Part shown: in pieces, positions 55,872-64,000 of the stretch
Position numbering within the stretch: the stretch's first letter is position 1
Layout: every line of letters starts with the position of its first letter
NCBI RefSeq assembly: GCF_023501975.1
Contig: NZ_JAMFLH010000002.1
Coordinates: 124,001 to 188,000 of the forward strand
Length of the DNA: 64,000 bases
Source: Altererythrobacter sp. KTW20L
Lineage (GTDB): Bacteria; Pseudomonadota; Alphaproteobacteria; Sphingomonadales; Sphingomonadaceae
Direction of reading: 5' to 3'
Notes under the pieces: generated by a model
Seen by the model: the letters and a program-made list of their open reading frames with translations, nothing else
Database searches by the model: none
What the model was told of the DNA's origin: nothing
Translations under genes and position numbers: made by a program

Positions 55872-55948
55872 CGTCTGCTTTCCACCCAATTCCAGCCGTT
55901 CGAAGCCGAAGTCGCGGGCCCCAAAAGCAGCCGCTTGGACAATCCAAA

Positions 55949-57070
55949 TCACCCCGCCAGCAAATCGCAGATCCTCCGCGCCGAGTGCCCATCACCAAAC
56001 GGATTGTGCGCCTGCGCCATCGCGGCATAGGCGGCGCGATCGTCGAGCAGCCGCGTTGCTTCGGCCACGATGCGGCCCGCATCGGTGCCGACCAGCATGG
56101 CCGTGCCGGCCGCCACGCCTTCGGGGCGCTCGGTCGTTTCGCGCATGACCAGCACCGGCTTGCCGAGCGCGGGGGCTTCTTCCTGCACGCCGCCGCTGTC
56201 GGTCAGCATCAGGTCGGCAATGGCGAGCAGGCGGGCGAAGTGCGGGTAATCGAGCGGTTCGATCATGGCGACATTGCCGATCCCGCCCAGTTCCTGGTCC
56301 ATCACCGCGCGCACGTTGGGGTTGAGGTGGACGGGGAAGATTACCGCCACATCGTCCCGCGCGGCTAGGCGGCGCACGGCGCTGGCGATCTGCGCCATGC
56401 CCTCGCCGAAATTCTCGCGCCGGTGGGTGGTCACGCCCACGATGCGTTTGCCCGCGAATCGCTGTTCCAGCGGGGCGAGGCCTGATGCCAGTTCCGGCTC
56501 GGCCTCGATCCGTGCGGTGATCCAGTGCAGCGCGTCGATCACCGTGTTGCCGGTGACGTGGACGGTGGCGGGGTCGATATTCTCCGCCAGCAGCGCGGCT
56601 TGCGCGGTCTCGGTCGGCGCGCAGTGCAGTGCAGCGATGGAGCCGATGATCTTGCGGTTCACCTCTTCCGGCCAGGGATGGTAGATCGAGCCGCTGCGCA
56701 GCCCCGCCTCCACATGGCACACCGGGACCTTGCGGTAATAGGCAGCCAGCGCGCCCGCCATGGCCGTGGCCGTATCGCCCTGCACCACGACCCAGTCGGG
56801 CTTTTCCTCGTCCATCACCCGGCCAAGGCCAGTGATCAGCCGCGCGGTCAGTTCGTCCAGCGTCTGGTCCGGCTGCATCAGGGCAAGATCGTGGTGCGGG
56901 GTGAGGCCCGCGATGTGGAGCACCTGGTCGAGCATCCCGCGATGCTGGCCGGACACGCAGACACGGCTGTCGAAGCGGCTGTCCGCTTCCAGCGCGTGGA
57001 CCAGCGGGAACAGCTTGATCGCTTCGGGGCGGGTGCCGAAGATGGTGAGGATGCGGGCTGGTGCAGTCAT
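55949..57070 (-). CDS. wecB: UDP-N-acetylglucosamine 2-epimerase (non-hydrolysing)
   Basis: 373 residues. It converts UDP-GlcNAc to UDP-ManNAc. ILTIFGTRPEAIKLFPLVHAL at the start, VQGDTATAMAGALAA, HVEAGLRSG and LTDSGGVQEEA are the family blocks. With WecC it gives a two-step route to UDP-ManNAcA; no glycosyltransferase is near. Confidence 0.95.
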   Translation of the reverse strand: MTAPARILTIFGTRPEAIKLFPLVHALEADSRFDSRVCVSGQHRGMLDQVLHIAGLTPHHDLALMQPDQTLDELTARLITGLGRVMDEEKPDWVVVQGDTATAMAGALAAYYRKVPVCHVEAGLRSGSIYHPWPEEVNRKIIGSIAALHCAPTETAQAALLAENIDPATVHVTGNTVIDALHWITARIEAEPELASGLAPLEQRFAGKRIVGVTTHRRENFGEGMAQIASAVRRLAARDDVAVIFPVHLNPNVRAVMDQELGGIGNVAMIEPLDYPHFARLLAIADLMLTDSGGVQEEAPALGKPVLVMRETTERPEGVAAGTAMLVGTDAGRIVAEATRLLDDRAAYAAMAQAHNPFGDGHSARRICDLLAG

Positions 57071-57132
57071 GTCCCGCCCATAGCCCGGCGGTGGTTAACT
57101 ATGAACTACGAGAAGACTGAGGCCTACGAGGC

Positions 57133-57696
57133 CTATTCGCCAACCGTCGGAAGCGGCTCGTCCTCTTCGCCCGGCAGCGGGGCGTCGCGTTCGGCTTCGA
57201 GGCGCTCCAGATAGGCGCGTTCGAGTTCTTCCACCCGCGCCTGGGTGCGGGCGGCATCGACGTCGATGGTTTCGAGCCGTTCGGCGCGGGCCTGTTCGAT
57301 CTGCAGGCTGAAGCGGCGTTCCGGCGCATTCTCGCGCGCGGCGACCTGGGCTTCGATCTCGGCGATGGAGCAGCCGAGTTCGGCGCCCCCGCCAATATTG
57401 TTGCACGCGTTGGGCGCCAGGGAACCGACATTCTCGGTCGCCCGGACGCGGTCGGCCCAGCTGCGGTTTTCCGGGCTCTGGCCCTGGCGAAGCTGGCTCG
57501 GGATGCGATAGGGATCCTCGATCTCCTCGCACACCACGATGGTGTTGGGGTCTTCGGACTGCGGACATGTGCCACCAGCGGGGATCTGGACCATCATGAT
57601 CCGCTCCGAATCGGCCTGGGCCCCGGTGTTCTGCGCGGCGGCAGGCAGGGCGACGAGGCCCAAGGCAATTGCGGCAGGAACGGTAAGGCGGGTCAT
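57133..57696 (-). CDS. Secreted hypothetical protein with an IVVC...YRIP segment
   Basis: 187 residues. A signal peptide ends at PAAAQ. The mature protein has TIVVCEEIEDPYRIPSQLR, a wording I recall from several sphingomonad secreted proteins (IVVCGR...YRIP), then cysteines in APNACNNIGGGAELGCS and a long acidic, coiled helix (about 125-170). Periplasmic or outer-membrane associated; no function known. Confidence 0.72.
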   Translation of the reverse strand: MTRLTVPAAIALGLVALPAAAQNTGAQADSERIMMVQIPAGGTCPQSEDPNTIVVCEEIEDPYRIPSQLRQGQSPENRSWADRVRATENVGSLAPNACNNIGGGAELGCSIAEIEAQVAARENAPERRFSLQIEQARAERLETIDVDAARTQARVEELERAYLERLEAERDAPLPGEEDEPLPTVGE

Positions 57697-57782
57697 CTGG
57701 TCATGTCCTCGAATGGTGCGGCATCATCGGTGCCTGCTGCTGAACCCATAGTGAAGCGCTGGTTCCTCCACATTGGGCCTGA

Positions 57783-58307
57783 TCAAATCTTCTCCGACAA
57801 TCGGATCGCGGCGCGGCAGCCAAGGCGCACGGCGGCGGAAAACAGGGCATAGGCCGGGGCCTTTTCCGCCCCTGCCGCAAGCGCCGCATCGCGGTGTTCG
57901 CGTTCGTCATCCCTGAAACGGGCGATCATGCCGGCCAGTTCCGGATCGTCGCCACTTGCTTCCAGTTCGTCAAGCTGGGCGGTGTAGTGCCGGTCGATCT
58001 CTTCCTCGATCGCGGCGGTGCAGGCCATGGCGGCCTCGGGCCCGATCAGCGCCGATCCGGCACCAAGGGCAAAGCCCGCCACGTTCCAGAACGGCTGGAG
58101 CGCGGTTGGCCGCACGCCGCGACGCGCCATCAGGGCATCGAACTGGGCCCGGTGATCGGCTTCCTGCCCGGCCATGGCGCGGATCTCCGCCGAATGCGGC
58201 CCGCGATCGCCCATCACCGCCAGTTGCCCGGCATAGATGCGCGTGGCACCGAATTCGCCCGCCTGGTCAACGCGGATCATGGACGAACGGTCGGGTGCAA
58301 TGCTCAT
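57783..58307 (-). CDS. coq7: Demethoxyubiquinone hydroxylase (Coq7 family)
   Basis: 174 residues. A di-iron membrane-bound oxygenase of ubiquinone synthesis. Carboxylate and histidine ligands are visible in VDQAGEFGA, GQEADHRAQF, AIEEEIDRHY and RDDEREHRD. ATG 58307 with GGAAAG upstream is chosen; the longer frame lies in dsbB. It follows dsbB by ten bases. Confidence 0.93.
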   Translation of the reverse strand: MSIAPDRSSMIRVDQAGEFGATRIYAGQLAVMGDRGPHSAEIRAMAGQEADHRAQFDALMARRGVRPTALQPFWNVAGFALGAGSALIGPEAAMACTAAIEEEIDRHYTAQLDELEASGDDPELAGMIARFRDDEREHRDAALAAGAEKAPAYALFSAAVRLGCRAAIRLSEKI

Positions 58308-58317
58308 GCTCTTTCCA

Positions 58318-58791
58318 TTACCTTCTGGTCTTCTTTCGCAGCAGGGCGAATATGGTGATCGCCCCGCCAATCGAAAAGATCGCGTTGAACCCGGCAAGCG
58401 AGATACCCATCAGGGTCCAGGCTGGAATGTCGCACGAAATCGTCGGCTGGGCCAGGATCGCCTCCAGCGCATCGCCGCCGGTGGTGGGCGCCAGGGCGCA
58501 GGCGGTGATCCCTTCCCACCAGTCATATTCGACCCCGGCATGGAACACGCCGATCAGGCCCGAGACCAGGATCGCGACAGCCGCCAGCCCCACCAGCGGG
58601 CGGCGCTGGGGCGGCATGGCATAGGCGGCAATGGCGAAGACCAGTGCGGCGAAATGCGGCCAGCGCTGCCACCAGCACATCTCGCACGGATAGAGGCCGA
58701 AGCCATATTGCGACACATAGGCGCCCGCCAGCAACAGTGCCGGAATGGCCAGCGCCAGCCGCTGGGCGTGGAATTCCCCCTTGCGCATCAT
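58318..58791 (-). CDS. dsbB: Disulfide bond formation protein B
   Basis: 157 residues with four helices. It reoxidises DsbA and passes electrons to quinone. The first pair is CEMC (Cys36, Cys39) and the second pair is Cys98 and Cys120. It is the link between periplasmic disulfide formation and the ubiquinone pool, and coq7 follows in the same direction. Confidence 0.9.
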   Translation of the reverse strand: MMRKGEFHAQRLALAIPALLLAGAYVSQYGFGLYPCEMCWWQRWPHFAALVFAIAAYAMPPQRRPLVGLAAVAILVSGLIGVFHAGVEYDWWEGITACALAPTTGGDALEAILAQPTISCDIPAWTLMGISLAGFNAIFSIGGAITIFALLRKKTRR

Positions 58792-58798
58792 CCCAGAC

Positions 58799-60154
58799 CT
58801 AGTTGCGAGAAGCAGGGGCAGCGCGCGTAGCCACAGTCACCCGCGACGTGCGGCGCAGGGTTTCCAGCGCATAGTGCAGCTGGAAGTCCTCGATGCCCTG
58901 TTCCTCCAGCTCGGCCGAGGTAAGCAGGAAGCGCGGGTCGTCGATCCGGTCGCGTTCCAGCGCCTCGTCCTCGCGGTTGATCTCGTTGACGAGGTGACCG
59001 CGCAGGTCGCTTTCGCGCAGGGCATAGCGCTGGCGCCGCTCGGCATCGGGATCGGACAGCTGGGGCACGCGGATATCGGGCGCGATCCCGCCTTCCTGCA
59101 CACTGCGGCCCGAAGGGGTATAGTAGCGCGCGGTGGTGAGCTTCAGGGCCGAATCGCGGGTCAGCGGCAGCAGGGTCTGCACCGAACCCTTGCCGAAGCT
59201 GCGCTCGCCCATCACCAGCGCCCGGTCATGGTCCTGCAGCGCACCGGCCACGATCTCGCTGGCCGAGGCCGAGCCTTCATCGATCAGCACGATGATCGGC
59301 ACGCCTGCGGCAGCATCGCCGCGATAATAGGTCTCGGCCTGGTAGAACACCGTGTCGGCGCGGTTGCGGCCGCGCTGCGAGACGATCTGGCCGGAGGACA
59401 GGAACAGGTCCGACAGGGCCACGGCCTCATCCAGCGAACCGCCGGGATTGCGCCTGAGGTCGAGCACCAGGCCCGACAGCCTGCCACCAGCTTCACTGCG
59501 CAGGGCGGCCAGCGCAGCGTTGACATCGGCCCCCACGTCGCGGCTGAATTCGTTGACGCTGATGTGGCCTATGTTGCCAGCCATCAATTCATGGGTCACC
59601 GGCTCAAGGTCGATCACGCCACGCGTCACGGTGACTTCCAGCGGCTCGTCACGGCCGGGGCGGAACAGGGTGAGGTCCACCGTGGTGCCCGCCACGCCGC
59701 GCATCTGTGCCACGGCATCGTTGATATCCAGCCCGAAGATCAGGCTGCCATCGATATGTGTGATGAAATCGCCCGCCTTGATTCCGGCTTCCTCTGCCGG
59801 ACTGCCGCGGAACGGGCTGACCACCTTGACCGCGCCATCGTCCATCTGGATCGAAATGCCGAGGCCCTGGTAATTGCCGTCAATCATCGTCTCCAGCCGC
59901 TCAAGCGAGGCACCGTCCAGATAGGCCGAATGCGGATCAAGCGCAGCCAGCATCCCGTCGATCGCGCCGCGGATCAGCACCTCGTCCTCCACCGGCTCCA
60001 CGTAACTCGCCTTGATCCGCTGGTAGGTGGCGAACAACCGGGCGAACTCGGGCGAGGCGCGGCTTTCGACCTGGGCGAACCCCGCCGTGGTGGCAGGCAG
60101 CAGCGCAATGGCCGTGCACAAGGCGGCAGCACGAAGAACGGGAGCGAATTTCAT
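58799..60154 (-). CDS. ctpA: S41 carboxyl-terminal processing protease with PDZ domain
   Basis: 451 residues. Signal peptide (to about 27), PDZ domain (about 95-180), and the protease core with catalytic Ser297 in EGSASASE and Lys322 in SFGKGSVQT. It processes periplasmic or cell-wall enzymes. It lies downstream of envC, a conserved alphaproteobacterial order, suggesting control of peptidoglycan hydrolysis at division. Confidence 0.94.
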   Translation of the reverse strand: MKFAPVLRAAALCTAIALLPATTAGFAQVESRASPEFARLFATYQRIKASYVEPVEDEVLIRGAIDGMLAALDPHSAYLDGASLERLETMIDGNYQGLGISIQMDDGAVKVVSPFRGSPAEEAGIKAGDFITHIDGSLIFGLDINDAVAQMRGVAGTTVDLTLFRPGRDEPLEVTVTRGVIDLEPVTHELMAGNIGHISVNEFSRDVGADVNAALAALRSEAGGRLSGLVLDLRRNPGGSLDEAVALSDLFLSSGQIVSQRGRNRADTVFYQAETYYRGDAAAGVPIIVLIDEGSASASEIVAGALQDHDRALVMGERSFGKGSVQTLLPLTRDSALKLTTARYYTPSGRSVQEGGIAPDIRVPQLSDPDAERRQRYALRESDLRGHLVNEINREDEALERDRIDDPRFLLTSAELEEQGIEDFQLHYALETLRRTSRVTVATRAAPASRN

Positions 60155-60244
60155 CAGCGGTCTGTTCCTGTCATATCCCAGCAGCGTTGTATCGCAGGCC
60201 CGGGCTTAACGCCAGATGAGGATCGGCACGGCCAAAGTGGGGTA

Positions 60245-61450
60245 TCAGCGCGCGAATTCCAGCGGATTGACCGCCTCGCCATCGCGACGCAGTTCCAGCG
60301 TCACGGTGGGCCTACCCGGCCCCGCCACGCCGATTGGCGCGCCGCCGACCAGTTCGTCGCCCACGGCCACGTCGCTGCGGGCGAGGCCGGTGACAAGGCT
60401 GGTCCAGCCGCCCGCGTGCTCGATAATCACGATCCGGCCATAGCCGCGATAGGGCCCGGCAAAGGCCACCCGGCCCGCTGCTGGTGCCACTACCTGGGCA
60501 TTGGATCGCGGGGCCAGCGTCAGCCCCTGGCTCAGCACCCCGCTTACCGGCGCGCCGAATCCGGTTACCGTGCGGCCGGCGACCGGCAGGATATATGGCG
60601 CGGGCGCGCCGACAGGTGCACTGGCAGAAGTGATCGCTGCGGGCTCCTCGGCGACAAGCGGCGCATTTCCTTCGGGCCGCAGCAGGGGTCCGGGAAGTTC
60701 GGCGAGGCGGTTGCGCAGCACGGCGGCACGGTCAAGCTCGCCCACCAGGGCATCGAGATCACGCGCCTGTTCGCCCAGGGCCAGCGCCCGTTCGGCCTCG
60801 CGGCTGGCCAGGCTTCCCGCCTCGCGCGCGGCGAGTCGCTGGCGCGCTTCGAGTGCGGCCAGTTCGGTGCGCCGCTCGGCCAGTGCAGCTTCCTCCTGCC
60901 GCAGGACCTGCGTGGCCTGTGTGGTTTCCTGCCGCAACACGGCCTGTCGATCGATCGCGGCGCGCAGGGCCACGGTGCGCGCCTCGACCTGCGGCACGGT
61001 GCTGGCCATCACGGCGCGTAGGTAAACCAGATCGCGCACTTCGCCCGGACGCAGCAGCGACAGGGCGACGGGACGGCGCGAGAACTGCTGCAGGGCGGCA
61101 GTCAGGGTAACGATGGGGCGCTGTTCGCGGCCAAGGGCACTGCGCAGCCGCGCCTGTTCCTCGCCAATCAGGGCCAGCCGCGCATCGGCGGCGGCGATCC
61201 CGGCTTCGGCCTGCTGGACCCGCGCGGCAAGCGCGGCGGCCTGGCGGGCGGTGCGATCGACCGCGTCCTGGCTGGCGGCGGCCTCGGCTTCCAGCCGGAC
61301 GGAGCGCGCTTCTGCCGCCTCGCGCTCGGCCAGGGCCTGTTGCAGGGCGGCGCGGGTCTCGCCCGCGTCCTCGAACACCGGCGCGCGCTGGGCCATGGCA
61401 GCAGTGCCAAGCACGGCGCAGGCAAACAGCAGGACGAGCATACGCGACAT
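60245..61450 (-). CDS. EnvC-like activator of murein amidases (degenerate M23)
   Basis: 401 residues. Signal peptide (to about 20), long coiled coil (about 25-240), and a LytM domain (about 285-400). The zinc residues of active M23 peptidases are missing: GLTLAPRS stands in place of HxGxD, and TVTLELRR in place of HLHFE; the pattern GYGRIVIIEHAGGW and GEAVNPLEF match EnvC. It therefore probably activates cell-separation amidases rather than cutting peptidoglycan. Confidence 0.9.
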   Translation of the reverse strand: MSRMLVLLFACAVLGTAAMAQRAPVFEDAGETRAALQQALAEREAAEARSVRLEAEAAASQDAVDRTARQAAALAARVQQAEAGIAAADARLALIGEEQARLRSALGREQRPIVTLTAALQQFSRRPVALSLLRPGEVRDLVYLRAVMASTVPQVEARTVALRAAIDRQAVLRQETTQATQVLRQEEAALAERRTELAALEARQRLAAREAGSLASREAERALALGEQARDLDALVGELDRAAVLRNRLAELPGPLLRPEGNAPLVAEEPAAITSASAPVGAPAPYILPVAGRTVTGFGAPVSGVLSQGLTLAPRSNAQVVAPAAGRVAFAGPYRGYGRIVIIEHAGGWTSLVTGLARSDVAVGDELVGGAPIGVAGPGRPTVTLELRRDGEAVNPLEFAR

Positions 61451-61454
61451 GGCG

Positions 61455-61877
61455 CTATCCTGACCTGTGATAGGGGTGTCCGGCAAGGATTGATGTGGCG
61501 CGGAACAGTTGTTCGGCCAGCATGGCGCGGGCCAGCAGGTGCGGCCAGGTGGCACGCCCGAAAGCCAGCAGCAGGTCGGCCTGCCCCCGCTCCTCGTCGG
61601 AATGGCCATCCGCCGCACCCAGCACGAAGCGGCATTCGCGCATCCCGCCATCGCGCCATTTTTCGAGGATGGCGGCGAGTTCCTCCGACGACAGGTCGCG
61701 CCCCTTCTCGTCCAGCAGCACGGTGCGGCACGGGGTCAGCGGATCGGGAATGCGGCCGCCTGTTTCGGGCAGTTCTGTGAGCTTGAAGGGCCAGGTCAGG
61801 CGCTTTTCATAGCGCTGGACCAGTTGCTCTTCCGGCGAGCGGGCGATCTTTCCGCGAGCGATGATGTGGAGGAGCAT
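61455..61877 (-). CDS. rlmH: 23S rRNA (pseudouridine1915-N3)-methyltransferase
   Basis: 140 residues, a small SPOUT methyltransferase. LLDEKGRDLSSEEL, FVLGAADGHSDEERG and the C-terminal AEQLFRATSILAGHPYHR are the SAM-binding knot. ATG 61877 with GGAGG next to it sets the start. Between rsfS and rlmH lies a pair of dispersed repeats. Confidence 0.95.
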   Translation of the reverse strand: MLLHIIARGKIARSPEEQLVQRYEKRLTWPFKLTELPETGGRIPDPLTPCRTVLLDEKGRDLSSEELAAILEKWRDGGMRECRFVLGAADGHSDEERGQADLLLAFGRATWPHLLARAMLAEQLFRATSILAGHPYHRSG

Positions 61878-61910
61878 TTTTTGTTTCGCCTCAAGCGGAT
61901 CCCTTGCTTT

Positions 61911-62010
61911 CCGCACCCCCATCTGGGGGCGCGGTCCTCGGTGCTGATCCCTGCACTACGCTTCGGGGCACCTGCGGGCGGGCGTTTGCCCTATGTGGTC
62001 CGCTTGTCGC
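61911..62010 (+). repeat. Dispersed ATCC-loop repeat unit, copy C1
   Basis: Hairpin CCGCACCCCC, loop ATCT, GGGGGCGCGG (61911-61934), then TCCTCGGTGCTGATCCCT and GCACCTGCGGGCGGGCG. It is on the plus strand in the rsfS-rlmH gap and faces copy C2. Confidence 0.8.
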
Positions 62011-62039
62011 GGACCAGACCAGCTTACCGAGGAAGCGCG

Positions 62040-62135
62040 GGGACGGGCCGGAGGCCCGCAAGGCCGACCGGCCGTCGCGCGTCGCCGCGCGGTAGCCTAA
62101 GGGGCCGGATGGCCCCGCCGGCGCTTGAGGCAAGA
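62040..62135 (-). repeat. Dispersed ATCC-loop repeat unit, copy C2 (3' of rsfS)
   Basis: On the minus strand it starts a few bases after the rsfS stop: GCCTCAAGCGCCGGCG, then the hairpin GGGGCC, loop ATCC, GGCCCC (62101-62116), then TTAGGCTACC and GGCCGGTCGGCC. It is closest to A and B2. Confidence 0.8.
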
Positions 62136-62139
62136 CAAG

Positions 62140-62580
62140 TCAGGCCATTCCGACCTTTTCGTCGCCGAAGCCCCACATCCTCTCAAGGTTGTAGAAGCTG
62201 CGCACTTCGGGGCGGAACAGGTGGACCACCACGTCGCCGGTGTCGATCAACACCCAGTCGGCTGCGGGCAGGCCTTCCACGCGCGGCGGGGCATAGCCGT
62301 TCTGCTTGACCTTCTCGGCCAGCTTGCTCGCCATGGCAGCGACCTGCCGGGTGGATCGGCCCGAGGCGATGATCATGTGATCCGCGATCGAGCTCTTGCC
62401 TTCCAGCGGGATGGAAACGAGGTCCTGCGCCTGATCTTCATCGAGCTGTTCGAGAATCAGGGCGTGGAGCGAGCCGGGTTCGGCGGTGATGCTGTGGTCT
62501 GGATTGCTGGTCATGGAAATGATGGTTGCGGTGCCGGAAACTGCCGGGTGGGCTTGCGCCATGTGCGGGCTATCGGTCAT
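62140..62580 (-). CDS. rsfS: Ribosome silencing factor
   Basis: 146 residues. RsfS binds ribosomal protein L14 and blocks subunit joining in stationary phase. The domain starts at LHALILEQLDEDQAQDLVSIPL; SIADHMIIASGRSTRQV and DWVLIDTGDVVVHLF are conserved. The first ~30 residues are non-conserved, so ATG 62514 is a possible shorter start. It lies between nadD and rlmH, as in most alphaproteobacteria. Confidence 0.93.
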   Translation of the reverse strand: MTDSPHMAQAHPAVSGTATIISMTSNPDHSITAEPGSLHALILEQLDEDQAQDLVSIPLEGKSSIADHMIIASGRSTRQVAAMASKLAEKVKQNGYAPPRVEGLPAADWVLIDTGDVVVHLFRPEVRSFYNLERMWGFGDEKVGMA

Positions 62581-62656
62581 CGCGACGTGTCATGCTCCTG
62601 TGTCGAATGAATGGAGAATACCGACCCATAGCAGACATGCGACAGGCCGGAGCGCC

Positions 62657-63343
62657 TCATGCGTCCCGGTCCGGTGCTTGACTGCGAAGTAGGGAATGCG
62701 TGACTTCGTCCCGAAGAACCGGCCCAAGTGCCGGACCATGTGCAAGGCCGGAAAACCGGCTCGCCCAGTGCGGATCCGCCTGCCTTATGGCCGTGGCCGA
62801 GCGCGGATCGGGATCGAAACGCAATTCTATCAGCGCCGGTGCGCTCCATTCGCCCCGGTTGGACAATCGGGCTGCGGACAACCGGTAACGCCGCAGCCAA
62901 GCCATCGCGGGGCTCGCGATAGCGGCGTCATCATAGCCGGGGCGGGCAATGACCGCAATCGGCAATTCGCGGGCGATCTGCCGCCAGTTCTTCCAGCGGT
63001 GGAACTGGGCCAGGTTGTCGGCCCCCATCAGCCACACGAACCGACGTTTGGGATAGCGCCGCTTCAGCGCGCGCAGGGTATCCACGGTATAGCGGGTGGC
63101 GAGCTCCTGCTCGATCGCTGTCACCCTGATCGGCGCCCGCCGCGCCTGCCTTTGCGCCGAGCGGAAGCGCGCAGCGAGTAGGGCCATGTTGCTCTGCGGT
63201 TTCAACGGGTTGCCGGGCGAAACCAGCCACCAGGCCTCGTCCAGCCCGAGCGCGTCGATGGCGAACAGCGTCACCCGCCGGTGACCGCGATGGGCAGGGT
63301 TGAAGCTGCCGCCCAGCAGCCCGGTGATCGGGCCTCGCTTCAC
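62657..63343 (-). CDS. nadD: Nicotinate-nucleotide adenylyltransferase
   Basis: 228 residues. It adenylates nicotinate mononucleotide in NAD synthesis. GLLGGSFNPAHRGHRRV holds the HxGH motif (18-21); RFVWLMGADNLAQFHRW and the later SATAIR (SxTxIR) block are conserved. The start overlaps the aldo/keto reductase stop by four bases. Confidence 0.94.
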   Translation of the reverse strand: MKRGPITGLLGGSFNPAHRGHRRVTLFAIDALGLDEAWWLVSPGNPLKPQSNMALLAARFRSAQRQARRAPIRVTAIEQELATRYTVDTLRALKRRYPKRRFVWLMGADNLAQFHRWKNWRQIARELPIAVIARPGYDDAAIASPAMAWLRRYRLSAARLSNRGEWSAPALIELRFDPDPRSATAIRQADPHWASRFSGLAHGPALGPVLRDEVTHSLLRSQAPDRDA

Positions 63344-64000
63344 CTGTTCGGACGGCGCGGCGTTACGCGGAAGCCGTGCCGCACGTCCTGCGCCTTGATC
63401 GCCCAGGCGGGGTATTCATCGTCGAGCTTGCCCACGGCGTCCAGCGCGGCGAGCTCTTCATGGGTCAGTTCGATATCGCTCGCGGCGAGGTTCTGCGCCA
63501 GCTGTTCGGGCCGCTTGGCCCCCATGATCACGCTGGCGGTGACCGGCTGGTGAAGCAGCCAGGCGAGCGCAATGGCCGCCACCCCCACGCCGCGCGCCTC
63601 TGCCATCGGCCGCATCGCCGCCACGGCCTCTGCCGCCATGCGCTTGTCGGCGCGGGGGAAATCGAGCTTTGCCCGCCGCCCCTCGCCCGACACCGCGCCA
63701 TCTTCGCCAAAATCGTACTTGCCCGACAGCAGGCCGCCCACCAGCGGGCTCCACACCATCAGGCCGAGGCCTTCGCTGAGCATCATGGGCACGATTTCGC
63801 GCTCCAGCTCGCGGCCCGAGACGGCGTAGAACGCCTGGTTGGAGACGAACCTGTCCCAGCCGCGCAATTCGGCAATGCCCAGCCCCTTGGCGATCTGCCA
63901 CGCCGCCCAGTTCGATACCCCGACATAGCGCGCCCTCCCGCTGCGCACGATGTCCTCCAGCGCGCGCAGGCCCTCCTCCATCGGGGTGTTGGGATCCCAG
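63340..64000 (-). CDS. Aldo/keto reductase (partial, C-terminal part)
   Basis: The visible 220 residues are the C-terminal two thirds; the frame is open at the right edge, where it reads WDPNTPMEEGLRAL. VRSGRARYVGVSNWAAWQIA, WSPLVGGLLSGKYDF and SVIMGAKRPEQLAQNL are typical of the YajO/Tas-like group of NADPH aldo/keto reductases. The active-site Tyr and Lys would be beyond the edge. Substrate unknown. Coupled to nadD by ATGA. Confidence 0.9.
   Translation of the reverse strand, partial: WDPNTPMEEGLRALEDIVRSGRARYVGVSNWAAWQIAKGLGIAELRGWDRFVSNQAFYAVSGRELEREIVPMMLSEGLGLMVWSPLVGGLLSGKYDFGEDGAVSGEGRRAKLDFPRADKRMAAEAVAAMRPMAEARGVGVAAIALAWLLHQPVTASVIMGAKRPEQLAQNLAASDIELTHEELAALDAVGKLDDEYPAWAIKAQDVRHGFRVTPRRPNR

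Overview
The window is one GC-rich stretch (about two thirds G+C by eye) of an alphaproteobacterial chromosome, most likely Sphingomonadales and probably near Erythrobacter/Altererythrobacter. The evidence is the gene set: MipZ, the DUF1153 CtrA inhibitor SciP, a petABC bc1 operon, Coq7, the rsfS-rlmH-envC-ctpA block, paired PH-domain proteins, and GGAAC-N16/17-CGTT promoters of the alphaproteobacterial general stress sigma factor EcfG. Genes are tightly packed, with many 4-base ATGA overlaps. I see no transposase, phage, CRISPR array, defence island or secondary-metabolite cluster; this is mostly core genome.

Layout. 1-4052: Lhr-type helicase (cut by the left edge) with an HscC-like Hsp70 and a membrane J-like protein. 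4137-11260: MFS transporter, arylamine N-acetyltransferase, DUF2059 protein, phosphomannomutase, a small membrane J protein, MipZ, panC, an NTF2-like protein and tRNA-Gly. 11307-14649: apt and the bc1 complex (petC, petB, petA read from low to high coordinate, transcribed leftward as petA-petB-petC). 14880-21874: pgeF-pepN, an SDR-like protein, a DMT exporter, threonine aldolase, a GNAT protein and a PRC-barrel protein. 21930-24187: PH-domain pair and tRNA-Thr. 24278-32229: gpmA, purE-purK-folA-ribF, ileS-lspA-lipoprotein. 32235-38363: repeats, CNNM/CorC protein, OmpA-like lipoprotein, CysQ, sucC and two unknown genes. 38371-45293: DUF445 protein, an RND efflux pair with an unusual permease, and two GlsB/YeaQ stress membrane proteins. 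45373-53766: sciP, mnmA, a serine hydrolase, a CDF exporter, pdxH, a CbpA-like J protein, a YihY/BrkB protein, fabI and a GFA protein. 54086-57070: wecC and wecB (UDP-ManNAcA synthesis) separated by an orphan insert. 57133-64000: coq7, dsbB, ctpA, envC, rlmH, rsfS, nadD and an aldo/keto reductase cut by the right edge.

The most interesting material is non-coding. First, six copies of a dispersed unit start with a hairpin whose stem sequence differs in every copy while an ATCC-type tetraloop is kept. Four of the six lie just 3' of a gene on the same strand, including tRNA-Thr, so they look like a mobile or amplified family of transcript-end structures. Second, four EcfG-type promoters precede PRC-barrel, OmpA-like, GlsB and GNAT genes, which suggests a stress regulon in this window. 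Third, a hairpin hides the ribosome binding site of a 74-residue unknown gene downstream of sucC. Among proteins, the RND permease with an extra hydrophobic insert and the Hsp70-linked J-like protein lacking HPD are worth checking.

Start codons were chosen by eye from Shine-Dalgarno spacing and family alignment from memory; no database search was possible.
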